A DNA stretch of 34,283 nucleotides from NCBI GenBank assembly GCA_020860185.1, contig JAJBUT010000185.1, forward strand, positions 1 to 34,283, given 5' to 3'. Of this stretch, positions 1 to 8,363 are shown piece after piece. The translations under genes and the position numbers were made by a program. Numbering within the stretch: position 1 is the stretch's first letter; each line of letters starts with the position of its first letter. The notes beneath the pieces are model-generated. The model was not told the DNA's origin, did no database searches, and saw only the letters and a list, made by a program, of their open reading frames with translations. This stretch comes from Lachnospiraceae bacterium (GTDB taxonomy: Bacteria; Bacillota; Clostridia; Lachnospirales; Lachnospiraceae).

Positions 1-735
1 GAGACCGCCGGTCATGCCGCCCTGCCACGCGAGGAGAGCGGAAGAAATTGCATCATTCTCCAGCCAGGATGTTTCGATCACTCCGCCGATGTTTAAGACC
101 ACCGCAATCCGGTCAAAAACCTCCTCCACCCGTCGAATCATCGTCTTCTCCCCCTCACTCAGATAAAAATCTCCCTCCGGAAAGATCTCTCCGAAAATCT
201 GAGGCATCTTCACTTCGTTCTCCCACGGGTTCGCCGTATCCTCATCCGGATCATCCACGCCGGAGCGATCCCAGCCTTCCCCGGAAAAACGGCTGATCAC
301 GATGACCGCGGTATCTGTAAAATCTCTCGCACCGCAGACCAGAGCGTCACTGAGTTCCGGTTCTCTCGTCATGCCCGGCACAGCCCCCTCCTGATACTGC
401 CCGGCAACATGGTTCTGATAAAAATCAGCCAGCGGTTCATAGACATTCACACCGCTCGCCCGCATTCGGATCCCATCATACAGATTAAAGACCCGTGCAG
501 ACCGGACATCCCCGCTTCCGCCGCCTCCCTTGACATAATCAAAACTGCCCTTCCCGAAAAGCGCAATCTTCGCGTCGCCCGGCAACGGCAGCAGATGATT
601 GTCATTTTTAAGAAGCACCATACCTTCCTTTGCCGCTTCCTCCGCAAGCTGCAGGTGTTCTTCCCCCGCGGTTACATAACCGCTCCCCCTCAGCGGAAGA
701 TTCGGCTGATACATTGCTCTTGCCCATTTTTTCAT
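1..735 (-). CDS. Glycoside hydrolase family 3 beta-glucosidase-like protein, N-terminal 245 residues (partial)
   Basis: The reading frame is open from an ATG at 735 to the left edge, so the 3' end is missing. It is preceded by an AGAGG-type ribosome binding site. Residues 30-45 carry the signature EEAAKEGMVLLKNDN followed by LLPLPGDAKIALFG. In ordinary GH3 enzymes that block opens the second (C-terminal) alpha/beta domain. Further on are the GGVIET and AWQGGMTGG segments of the same domain. Finding it at the extreme N-terminus means the domain order is swapped, as known for Ruminococcus albus-type beta-glucosidases. No signal peptide is visible, so the enzyme is probably cytoplasmic and acts on imported beta-glucosides or oligosaccharides. 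Substrate is not determined by what is visible. Family assignment is firm; exact activity is inference. Confidence 0.88.
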   Translation of the reverse strand, partial: MKKWARAMYQPNLPLRGSGYVTAGEEHLQLAEEAAKEGMVLLKNDNHLLPLPGDAKIALFGKGSFDYVKGGGGSGDVRSARVFNLYDGIRMRASGVNVYEPLADFYQNHVAGQYQEGAVPGMTREPELSDALVCGARDFTDTAVIVISRFSGEGWDRSGVDDPDEDTANPWENEVKMPQIFGEIFPEGDFYLSEGEKTMIRRVEEVFDRIAVVLNIGGVIETSWLENDAISSALLAWQGGMTGGL

Positions 736-776
736 CCTTTACCTCTTTTCCGATCATCAATGGAATGACAGGAAAC

Positions 777-802
777 AGCATCCGTCATCTGAGGCGGATG
801 CT
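777..802 (-). terminator. Hairpin between the one-carbon/redox operon and the GH3 gene
   Basis: AGCATCCG (777-784) and CGGATGCT (795-802) form an 8-bp stem with a 10-nt loop. It sits 18 bases after the stop codon of the 1187-aa oxidoreductase. The following minus-strand bases are only moderately T-rich (TGTTTCC), so termination may be partial. Confidence 0.5.
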
Positions 803-819
803 ATTCCATTAGTATTATA

Positions 820-3800
820 TTATTTTATAATGTCCATCAGATAATCCGCATTTGCCAGCGGCTCAGCGAAAACATCATTCTTTACAGATATCAAAACCGT
901 CTTTTCCGGCTGCAGCACGCAGCCGATGATCTCACCCTCGGACGCTTCACGGTACCAGGCCAGCTCTCCGGCCATCTCACGCTCAATATCATCCTCCGTG
1001 TCGTATAAAAACGGAATCTCCAGCGCTCCCGCCAGTTCACAGATCAGCTGCCAGTTGTTCAGACCCGTCTCCGGTTCCAGAGCCGCATGGGTCACCTGGA
1101 AACGTCGTTCTGCACTGATATAGCTTCCTTCTGCGTGAATCGGAGCCGTGCCCGGCAGAATCACATCCGCCCTGTGCGAAAGAGACGTCAGATGCGTATC
1201 ACAAACCGTCAGGAACTCCACATCCTTCACAAACGCAGGATCCGGGTTCTCACCGAGAACGAGAAGCGTTTTCACGCCGTCCAGGCACTCCGCGCACGAC
1301 GTAATGCCCAACTGCGTCAGCCCCTGGCTATTGTTCTTTGGTTTCAGCATCACGATCCCGTCGCGCGGACTTCCAATATGCCCTGAAAGAACCGCGATGT
1401 CCGCGAGCAGTTCCGCACAGGAAACGGACACCACATGCTGCTGGAACAGAATCATCGCCTTTTTCGCTTTCTGATACAAGCCGGCAATCTCCGCAGCCTC
1501 TTCGGAGACAACGACATCCGCAACAGAATTCAAGAACGCATCATTATCCCGTAAACCTGTCGGAGCATCTTCAATCGCAGACCGCGCTGAACCATTTCCG
1601 GCTGCCACGGCACCTGGATCCTGCCGGCCTGTCGCCGTGCTCTCTCCGGCCAGTGCTTTCGCAATCTGCTTTAAAAAGTCCAGATCATTTCCGGTATAGA
1701 CCGCTTGCATCACAAATTCCATATGCTCCTGCTCATATCCGACCGGATTGATGAGAATCACTTTTGCGCCCGCCGTTGCCGCCTGCATCAGCTTCACGCG
1801 CATCACCTGATTAGCCTGCGCGTCAAAGCCGACCGCAAGGATCACCTCCGTGCCCATCATCTCATCGACCGTATTCGGGGACGCATTCAGGCCGAGCACC
1901 GGTTCCAGTCCGCAGGCACGGTTACTGAAGCTGAATATCTTCGCGCCAAGGCAATCCGCCAGTTTTTTTGCCAGGTAAGCTTCCTCTGTAGTAAACCGCG
2001 CGGAGACCGCTATAGCGGCCGCGCCGCTGCCGTGACGGCGGGCGGCCGACTGCATGGATTTTGCGGTCAGCACCAGGGCGTCATGATAGCTGACCGGGGC
2101 AAATCTTTCTGCATTTCCTTCCGTCCTCATCATCGGCACGCATATCCTGTCCGCCTCCCTGCATGCACTGGAAAATCCGAATTTCCCGTTCACACAGAGC
2201 ACGCCCGCGTTCACCGGCCCGTCCGGATCCGGGAGCGCCTTCACCGCCAGGCTGCCGCTGGTCATGATCTTTACTGCGCAGCCCATGGAACAAAATCCGC
2301 AGATAGTATCTGTCTCCTCCGTCTCAAGCGGAATCTGCTTTTTCATCGGAAGATGTTCCTGCAGGGCACCTGTCGGGCACACGCTGACACACTGCCCGCA
2401 GGAAATACAGCCGGTCTCCTCCAGATGTCTGCCCAGAGCCGGAAGCACCACTGTGTCAAACCCGCGCCCCACAAATCCGAGCGCACCGACACCCATGACT
2501 TCCTCGCAGGCGCGAACGCAAAGACCGCACAGGATACATTTATTCGGATCCCTCTCAATGAAAGGATGGGGGTCTTCAAACTCTGTTTTTCTGATTTCGC
2601 CGGCGATACGCTCCGGTTTTACATCATACTGGTTTGCATACGCCGCCAGCTTACATTCAAAATAATCGTGACATCCGCATTCCAGGCAGCGGGAAGCCTC
2701 CGCCTCAGCCTGCTCACGCGTAAGTCCGCCTGCCACTTCCAGAAAATTGTCCCGGCGCTCCTCCGGAGCCAGCTGCGGTATCTTCGGACGGCACTGCCGC
2801 TCCCGATCCTCAAAGGTCTTTTCCGTGATATCCTTTCGTTCCACGGTATACTCCGGCTGATAAGCGACAGTTTTTCCTTCCAGATAAGAGTCAACTACTT
2901 CACTGCCTTTTTTTGCGTCCGCGACAGACTCCACCGCGATGGATATCTTGTCATTTCCGCAGTCGCCGCCGGCAAAAACACCCGGAAGACTTGTCATAAA
3001 GGTCTCTTTATCATAAACGAACCCGTTCTTTTTTGTAAGCTCCACACCTGTGATCCCTGTGGGATTCACCGCCTGGCCGATCGCGAGAATGACCATGTCC
3101 ACGTCCAATGCCTCGGTACAGCCCTCCACGGGGCGGGGGGAACGTCTGCCGCTCGCATCCGGCTCGCCGAGCTCCATTACCTGCAGGGTCACAGCGGTCA
3201 CGCGCCCATCTTCTCCGGCATGGATTTTTAAAGGGTTGGTCAGGTTTTTAAAGATGACACCCTCTTCCATGGCCTCCTCGATCTCCATCCGATCCGCCGG
3301 CATCTCATCGATGGTACGGCGGTAAACATTATAAACCTTCTCCGCCCCGAGACGAACCGCACTGCGGCAGGCATCCATGGCCGTGTTGCCGCCGCCGACA
3401 ACAGCCACATTATTCCCCATCTCAAAGGGTTCGTTCCGCTCGATCCTTCCGAGGAAATCGATGCCGCCGATCACACCCGGGGTATCCTCGCCCTCGCACC
3501 TCACACCGGTGGATTCCCAGGCACCGATGCCGATACACACTGCATCATAATCCCTCCGGATGGCGTCAAAAGAAATATCTCTGCCGACTCTCATACCGGT
3601 GCAGATCTCCACACCCATGTCCCGAATCAGCTGTATCTCCTCTTCCAGCACCGCCTTGGGAAGCCGGTACTCCGGGATGCCGTAGCGCAGCATCCCACCG
3701 GCATAGGGCATCGCTTCGAATATCGTAACGGCATGCCCTTTCCGACGCAGAAAATAAGCCATAGACAGACCGTAAGGGCCTGCGCCGATAATAGCAACAT

Positions 3801-4383
3801 TCTTACCGGTGTCCTCCGCGCAGTCCGGCAGATAAGGCTCTCCCTCCAGATCCAGGTCTCCGGCAAAACGCTTCAGGTTCGCAATGGAAACCGGCTCTTC
3901 AACCAGGCCGCGGCGGCATTCTGTCTCACAGGGGTGAGGACACACGCGCCCGATGGAAGCGGGAAGAGGAATCCGGTCTTTAATCAGTTCCAATGCTTCA
4001 TGATATTTTCCCCCGGCGATCAGACCCACATAACCCTGGCAGTCCGTCTGCGCGGGACAGGCCTTCACGCACGGCGGACGGCAATCGCCCACATGGTTCG
4101 TGAGCAGAAGCTCCAGGTTCGTCTTCCGGGACTCCTCGATGCGCCCGCTTTTTGTGCGTACCACCATATTCGGCGCAACCTCCGTAGCACAGGATTTTAA
4201 AAGCTTCGGATTGCCCTCGACCTCCACCACACAGAGCCCGCAGGCACCGTAAACCTCCATCCGGCCGTCATAACAGAGGGTCGGTATGTAAATATCATTC
4301 TCTCTGGCCGCCTCCAGAATCGTCTGTCCCGGCAGAGCGGTCACTTCTTTTCCGTCTATATTGATTCTGTATTTTTTTACCAT
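820..4383 (-). CDS. Multidomain NAD(P)H oxidoreductase: NuoG-type [2Fe-2S] + GltD-type flavoprotein + formate-dehydrogenase-like domain
   Basis: 1187 residues. Residues 1-80 hold a plant-type [2Fe-2S] ferredoxin domain (C37, C48, C51, C65). Residues 95-510 resemble the glutamate synthase small subunit/NfnB: Cys clusters at 101-115 and 148-156, an FAD site GAGPYG (200-205) and an NADPH site GGGNTAMD (330-337). Residues 616-626 and 659-669 each form a CxxCxxCxxxC [4Fe-4S] site. From 695 (CGFCSMGC, then C730) the protein follows the formate dehydrogenase alpha/NuoG fold. Cys824 lines up with the catalytic Sec/Cys of formate dehydrogenase, but the next residue is Gly instead of His, and the C-terminal molybdopterin-dinucleotide-binding domain seems absent. 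I infer an electron-transfer subunit, not a formate dehydrogenase. It lies 11 bases after the NuoF-like gene and probably forms a complex with it and the NuoE-like protein, as in Sporomusa-type (Stn) transhydrogenases. Cytoplasmic; no membrane segments. Confidence 0.85.
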   Translation of the reverse strand: MVKKYRINIDGKEVTALPGQTILEAARENDIYIPTLCYDGRMEVYGACGLCVVEVEGNPKLLKSCATEVAPNMVVRTKSGRIEESRKTNLELLLTNHVGDCRPPCVKACPAQTDCQGYVGLIAGGKYHEALELIKDRIPLPASIGRVCPHPCETECRRGLVEEPVSIANLKRFAGDLDLEGEPYLPDCAEDTGKNVAIIGAGPYGLSMAYFLRRKGHAVTIFEAMPYAGGMLRYGIPEYRLPKAVLEEEIQLIRDMGVEICTGMRVGRDISFDAIRRDYDAVCIGIGAWESTGVRCEGEDTPGVIGGIDFLGRIERNEPFEMGNNVAVVGGGNTAMDACRSAVRLGAEKVYNVYRRTIDEMPADRMEIEEAMEEGVIFKNLTNPLKIHAGEDGRVTAVTLQVMELGEPDASGRRSPRPVEGCTEALDVDMVILAIGQAVNPTGITGVELTKKNGFVYDKETFMTSLPGVFAGGDCGNDKISIAVESVADAKKGSEVVDSYLEGKTVAYQPEYTVERKDITEKTFEDRERQCRPKIPQLAPEERRDNFLEVAGGLTREQAEAEASRCLECGCHDYFECKLAAYANQYDVKPERIAGEIRKTEFEDPHPFIERDPNKCILCGLCVRACEEVMGVGALGFVGRGFDTVVLPALGRHLEETGCISCGQCVSVCPTGALQEHLPMKKQIPLETEETDTICGFCSMGCAVKIMTSGSLAVKALPDPDGPVNAGVLCVNGKFGFSSACREADRICVPMMRTEGNAERFAPVSYHDALVLTAKSMQSAARRHGSGAAAIAVSARFTTEEAYLAKKLADCLGAKIFSFSNRACGLEPVLGLNASPNTVDEMMGTEVILAVGFDAQANQVMRVKLMQAATAGAKVILINPVGYEQEHMEFVMQAVYTGNDLDFLKQIAKALAGESTATGRQDPGAVAAGNGSARSAIEDAPTGLRDNDAFLNSVADVVVSEEAAEIAGLYQKAKKAMILFQQHVVSVSCAELLADIAVLSGHIGSPRDGIVMLKPKNNSQGLTQLGITSCAECLDGVKTLLVLGENPDPAFVKDVEFLTVCDTHLTSLSHRADVILPGTAPIHAEGSYISAERRFQVTHAALEPETGLNNWQLICELAGALEIPFLYDTEDDIEREMAGELAWYREASEGEIIGCVLQPEKTVLISVKNDVFAEPLANADYLMDIIK

Positions 4384-4394
4384 ATTCTGCCCTC

Positions 4395-6149
4395 CTACCG
4401 GATCTCTATCGCGTCAAACCGACAATTTTCTGCACACTTACCGCACTTGATGCATTTGTCCGGGTCAATCGTATGCTGTTTTTTTACAGTACCGCTGATA
4501 GCGTCCACCGGACAGTTCCGGGCGCAAAGCGTGCAGCCGACGCACTTGTCGGTAATCCTGTATGAAATCAGGGCTTTACATGATTTTGCCGTACATTTGT
4601 GGTGATAAATATGATCCTCATACTCGTTCCGGAAATACCGCAGGGTAGTCAGAACCGGGTTCGGAGCCGTCTGTCCCAGACCGCACATGGCACCGTCACG
4701 CACTTTCAGAGCCAGTTCTTCCAGAAGCTCGATGTCACCGTCACGGCCCTCACCGTTTGTAATACGCTCCAGTATCTCCAGCATACGCCGCGTTCCCAGC
4801 CTGCAGTAATTGCATTTGCCGCAGGACTCCTTCCGCGTGAAATCCAGAAAATACCGGGCCATATCCACCATACAGGTATCCTCATCCATGACGATCATGC
4901 CGCCGGATCCGACGATAGCCCCCGTTTTATTAATATGCTCGTAGGAAACCGGGGTGTCAATCAACTCCGCCGGGATACACCCGCCGGATGGTCCGCCCAT
5001 CTGAACGGCCTTGAATGTCCTGTCATTTTTGATGCCGCCTCCGATCTTATAAATAACGTCTTTTAAAGTCAGACCCATCGGCACTTCGACCAGACCGCCC
5101 TTTTGTATCTTGCCGGCCAGGGCAAATACCTTGGTGCCGTTGCTCTGATCCGTGCCATAGGCGGCGAACGCCTCCCCGCCGTTGCGGATAATCCACGGCA
5201 CATTGGCATAGGTTTCTACGTTATTGATGTTCGTCGGCTTCTGCCAGTAACCTTTCTGAGCCGGGAACGGCGGCTTCAGGCGCGGCATCCCGCGCTCTCC
5301 TTCGAGTGAAGCGATCAGCGCCGTCTCTTCACCGCATACAAACGCGCCGGCACCGGCCTTGATCCGGATATCAAAATCCCGGTCTGTCCCGAAAATCTTT
5401 TTTCCGAGAAACCCCCTCCCGCGCGCCTGTTCCAGCGCGGTCTCCAGACGCTCGATGGCAAGCGGATACTCGGCACGGACATAGATCACGCCCTCACAGG
5501 CGCCCATGGCGTAGCCGCCGATGATCATGCCCTCAAGCACGGCATTCGGGTCGCCCTCCAGGACACTCCGATCCATGAACGCGCCCGGGTCACCCTCGTC
5601 GGCATTGCAGACAATGTATTTTTCCGTCCCCTCACTCTGACGAGCCGCGTTCCATTTAAACCAGGTCGGAAATCCGGCTCCGCCGCGCCCGCGCAGGCCG
5701 GAAAGCCTGATTTCTGCAATGACCTCTTCCGGTTCCATCTCTGTCAGAGCCTTTCTGGCAGCCTCGTAGCCGTCCTGTTCTATGTAATCCTCAATGCGCT
5801 CCGGATTAATCCGGCCGCAATTCTGCAGAACGATCCGCTTCTGGTTCGCAAGATTCGCCGCATCCTCTTCAGAGATGACCTGGTCAGCGGACACCCCGCC
5901 GCCGATCAGATGTTTTTCAACAATAGGGGAAACATCTTTCGGCTGCACCTTCACATAGCGTGCCTGCAGCGCGCCGTCGTCCCCGTAGACGTCAACGATC
6001 GGCTCCAGATAACAGGCACCGATGCACCCTGTCTTATCCAGAACCACTTCCGTCAGCTCCCGCTCCGCGATTTGTTTTTCGAACTCCGCCTCCGTCTTTT
6101 TCGCGCCGCCGGCGATGCCGCAGCTTCCCTGTCCGATCACAACCCTCAT
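4395..6149 (-). CDS. NuoF/HydB-like NADH-binding FMN iron-sulfur subunit
   Basis: 584 residues, longer than NuoF of complex I and matching HydB/HndC of soluble bifurcating complexes. The N-terminal ~100 residues are a thioredoxin-like [2Fe-2S] segment (C10, C42, C46). The central part carries the NADH/FMN signature GLRGRGGAGFPT and the stretch CNADEGDPGAFMDR. Then comes the NuoF [4Fe-4S] motif SCGKCNYCRLG with its distal Cys in GAMCGLGQ. The C-terminus adds a two-cluster ferredoxin domain (CVGCTLCARNC and CIKCGKCAENC). It should oxidise or reduce NAD(H) and split electrons through FMN and Fe-S centres, as in HydABC-type complexes. Its start overlaps the end of the NuoE-like gene by 4 bases, which implies translational coupling. 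It lies in the same operon as folD and fchA. Confidence 0.93.
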   Translation of the reverse strand: MRVVIGQGSCGIAGGAKKTEAEFEKQIAERELTEVVLDKTGCIGACYLEPIVDVYGDDGALQARYVKVQPKDVSPIVEKHLIGGGVSADQVISEEDAANLANQKRIVLQNCGRINPERIEDYIEQDGYEAARKALTEMEPEEVIAEIRLSGLRGRGGAGFPTWFKWNAARQSEGTEKYIVCNADEGDPGAFMDRSVLEGDPNAVLEGMIIGGYAMGACEGVIYVRAEYPLAIERLETALEQARGRGFLGKKIFGTDRDFDIRIKAGAGAFVCGEETALIASLEGERGMPRLKPPFPAQKGYWQKPTNINNVETYANVPWIIRNGGEAFAAYGTDQSNGTKVFALAGKIQKGGLVEVPMGLTLKDVIYKIGGGIKNDRTFKAVQMGGPSGGCIPAELIDTPVSYEHINKTGAIVGSGGMIVMDEDTCMVDMARYFLDFTRKESCGKCNYCRLGTRRMLEILERITNGEGRDGDIELLEELALKVRDGAMCGLGQTAPNPVLTTLRYFRNEYEDHIYHHKCTAKSCKALISYRITDKCVGCTLCARNCPVDAISGTVKKQHTIDPDKCIKCGKCAENCRFDAIEIR

Positions 6150-6766
6150 ACCAGCACCTCCCCGCTATTCCCGCAGCATGCCTGCGCCTCTGTCTTATTC
6201 CGGGAGTTATCCACAGCCACGGTATTTTCCTGGAAATCTTCCTGTTTTTCTGTGATTTCCCCTGAGCGGATCTCATCCAGGATCCGCACCACGGAATCCT
6301 TCGTCAGATTGCCAAAGGTCTCCTCCCCATCCGCACTCTTGATCATCATGACCGGCGCCAGAGAACAGCAGCCGAGACAGGCCACATTATTTAAGGTAAA
6401 AATCCCATCCTCCGTCGTCTCTCCGTCCTCTATATCCAAATACTCGCTGACAGCCTCCTGCACCCGGTCCGCGCCGTTGACATGGCAGGCCGTACCCTTG
6501 CACAGCATGACCAGATATTTTCCGATGGGTTTCAGACGGAACTGCGCATAGAAAGTAGCAACGCCGTAGATCCGAGCCGGCCGGATGCCGGTTCTGACAG
6601 ATATGTAATCAATGGCTTCCGCTGAGAGATAGCCGTAGATATCCTGCGCACGCTGCAGGATCGTAATCAGGCTGCCCGGCACCGGAGCATATTTTTCCAG
6701 CGTCGGCGCCAGCAATGTAAAATCCTGTCCGGTCTCCGGAACCGGAATTTTGTTTTCTGATATCAT
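6146..6766 (-). CDS. NuoE/HydC-like thioredoxin-fold [2Fe-2S] subunit
   Basis: 206 residues from the ATG at 6766, which has GAGGG about 8 bases upstream. An in-frame ATG at 6781 has no visible ribosome binding site. The [2Fe-2S] ligands follow the NuoE pattern: CKGTAC (Cx4C), then CLGCC (first and fourth-spaced Cys, Cx3C). The helical start and the segment YGVATFYAQF are typical of the family. The last ~35 residues are a variable, polar tail with an extra Cys pair (ACCG) of unknown role. The protein normally pairs with the FMN subunit, whose gene overlaps it by 4 bases. folD ends only 54 bases upstream of this start, so the one-carbon and redox genes are probably one transcript. Confidence 0.92.
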   Translation of the reverse strand: MISENKIPVPETGQDFTLLAPTLEKYAPVPGSLITILQRAQDIYGYLSAEAIDYISVRTGIRPARIYGVATFYAQFRLKPIGKYLVMLCKGTACHVNGADRVQEAVSEYLDIEDGETTEDGIFTLNNVACLGCCSLAPVMMIKSADGEETFGNLTKDSVVRILDEIRSGEITEKQEDFQENTVAVDNSRNKTEAQACCGNSGEVLV

Positions 6767-6820
6767 AATCAATACCCTCATTTCTGGTTTTATTTGTAAC
6801 TTTTCACAATTTCCCCTTAC

Positions 6821-7678
6821 TTAATGAAAACATTCTGATTTCGCCGCCTCCACGACATGAGAAACCAGCACGCAGGCCGTCACCGCGCCGACGCCTCCCG
6901 GCACGGGCGTCAGTGCATCCACAACCGGTTCCACCTCCCCGGCACACACATCACCGCAGAGTTTTCCTTTTTCTTCATTCCAGGCAATCCCGACGTCGAT
7001 CACTGTCTGTCCCTCCCGCACATATGCCGCGCCGACACTCTCCATCTGACCGGAGCAGGCAATGACAATATCCGCCTGACGCGTGATAGACGGCACGTCC
7101 GGCGTCCGGGTATGGCAGGTGACAACCGTCGCGTTTTCATGCATCAGCATCATGGAAACCGGGCGGCCGACCACCAGAGATCGCCCGATCACCGCCGCCT
7201 TTTTTCCGGCACAGTCCACTCCGTAAAACCTCAGAATCTCCATCGCCGCCTGTGCGGTACACGGTGCGAATCCAATTCGCGTATTCGCGAAAACACCGGC
7301 CAGGGAAGCGTCCGTGCAGCCATCCACATCTTTCGCCGGACGCAGCCGTCGGCGCGCCGCCTCCTCATCCAGATGCTTCGGAAGCGGCCGGAACATCAGG
7401 ATACCATGCACACTGTCATCCGTATTCAAATTCTCCAGAACAGAAAAAAACGTATCGCTGTCCACATCCTCCGGAAGCACCGCACTGCGCACAGCCACTC
7501 CCACCGAACCGCATCGTTTCACTGCGCCGCGCTCGTAGGAAATGTCGTCGGCTCTCTCCCCGACACGAAGAATCGCAAGTGTCGGAGTGACACCCGCCGC
7601 TCTCAGCTCCTCTATGTCCCGTTTCATTTTTTCACTCAGAGCCGCCGCCACCGGGGCACCCTTTAACCATGTTGCCAT
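6821..7678 (-). CDS. folD: Methylene-tetrahydrofolate dehydrogenase of the FolD family, probably monofunctional
   Basis: 285 residues. The family frame is clear: RPLPKHLDE at 97-105, KDVDG at 116-120, the cofactor loop with GRSLVVGRP, a CHTRT segment and TPVPGGVG near the end. Two key residues are changed. The catalytic Lys four residues after the conserved Tyr (Lys56 in human MTHFD1; Tyr48 here) is Ala52. The Gln of the usual QLPLP segment (Gln100 in human) is Phe96. The 44-residue spacing between these two positions is kept, so the alignment is reliable. In characterised enzymes these residues are needed for methenyl-THF cyclohydrolase activity. I therefore predict NADP-dependent 5,10-methylene-THF dehydrogenase activity only, with hydrolysis done by FchA, encoded 3 bases upstream. 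The GRS loop suggests NADP rather than NAD. Cytoplasmic. Confidence 0.93.
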   Translation of the reverse strand: MATWLKGAPVAAALSEKMKRDIEELRAAGVTPTLAILRVGERADDISYERGAVKRCGSVGVAVRSAVLPEDVDSDTFFSVLENLNTDDSVHGILMFRPLPKHLDEEAARRRLRPAKDVDGCTDASLAGVFANTRIGFAPCTAQAAMEILRFYGVDCAGKKAAVIGRSLVVGRPVSMMLMHENATVVTCHTRTPDVPSITRQADIVIACSGQMESVGAAYVREGQTVIDVGIAWNEEKGKLCGDVCAGEVEPVVDALTPVPGGVGAVTACVLVSHVVEAAKSECFH

Positions 7679-7681
7679 ATC

Positions 7682-8308
7682 TTATCTTTCCCCCCTGATT
7701 TTCTCCAGCACCGTCTCATAAATCCAGTCAGCCCGAATCGTATATTCCTCCAGCAGATCATCCGCCTGACGTTCCAGCGCCTCCGCGTCTTTTCTGTCCC
7801 GCATGGATTTTGTGTTGATGAAAATATTCAGAGATGCCCCCTGAAGCGCAGCCTTACAGCAGACTGCACCGACACCGGCATCGGAAATCGCGATTCTGGA
7901 ACCCTTTTCAGCAAAACCCTCCAGAAGCTCGATTGCCCGACAGATCTGACGCATCAACGTCAGAGGCGCGGCACAGGCCGTCCGGAGCGCCTCCTCCATC
8001 ACCGCCGGGCGGGACGGGTCGTCCTTCGGAATGCCATAAGCCCTGGAGAGCGGCAGAAATGCCTCCGCATCCGCATCCATGCCGTGAAGCAAATCCTCGC
8101 ACAGTGCTGATGCCTGTTCCATCCACGCCCGCACCTCGTCCTCCACATCAGCGTAGGTCTTCTTCCCGACTGTCAGAGAACCGACCATGTTTCCGAGAGC
8201 AATTCCGATCGATGCGACCAGTGCACTGGCTCCGCCCCCGCCGGGAACCGCTTCCTTCGAGGCCAGTACCTGCGTAAAATCACTCAAAGTATATTCCTGA
8301 AAACTCAT
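7682..8308 (-). CDS. fchA: Cyclodeaminase/cyclohydrolase family protein (methenyl-THF cyclohydrolase or formimino-THF cyclodeaminase)
   Basis: 208 residues from the ATG at 8308, which has a GGGAG site upstream. A longer in-frame start at 8401 would run into the abiH gene and adds 31 non-conserved residues. The N-terminal LASKEAVPGGGGASAL followed by a helix ending NMVGSLTVGKK is the hallmark of the formiminotransferase-cyclodeaminase C-terminal domain. The protein is helical, soluble and of normal length for a stand-alone member. Stand-alone FchA proteins either deaminate 5-formimino-THF or hydrolyse methenyl-THF to 10-formyl-THF. No formiminotransferase or histidine-degradation gene is nearby. 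folD starts 3 bases downstream and looks cyclohydrolase-dead, so the cyclohydrolase role is the better inference. Confidence 0.9.
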   Translation of the reverse strand: MSFQEYTLSDFTQVLASKEAVPGGGGASALVASIGIALGNMVGSLTVGKKTYADVEDEVRAWMEQASALCEDLLHGMDADAEAFLPLSRAYGIPKDDPSRPAVMEEALRTACAAPLTLMRQICRAIELLEGFAEKGSRIAISDAGVGAVCCKAALQGASLNIFINTKSMRDRKDAEALERQADDLLEEYTIRADWIYETVLEKIRGER

Positions 8309-8363
8309 ATTCTGAATCTCCCTTTCCTGCCATTTGGATAATGTCAATGCTGTCTTTACTGCA

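Noticed and set aside
1890-2310. Selenocysteine-containing formate dehydrogenase
   Set aside because: The aligned position is encoded as Cys, no in-frame TGA is present, and other active-site features are missing.
1705-3231. 508-codon open frame on the plus strand
   Set aside because: Antisense to the large oxidoreductase gene; composition is that of a mirror frame and no motif is visible.
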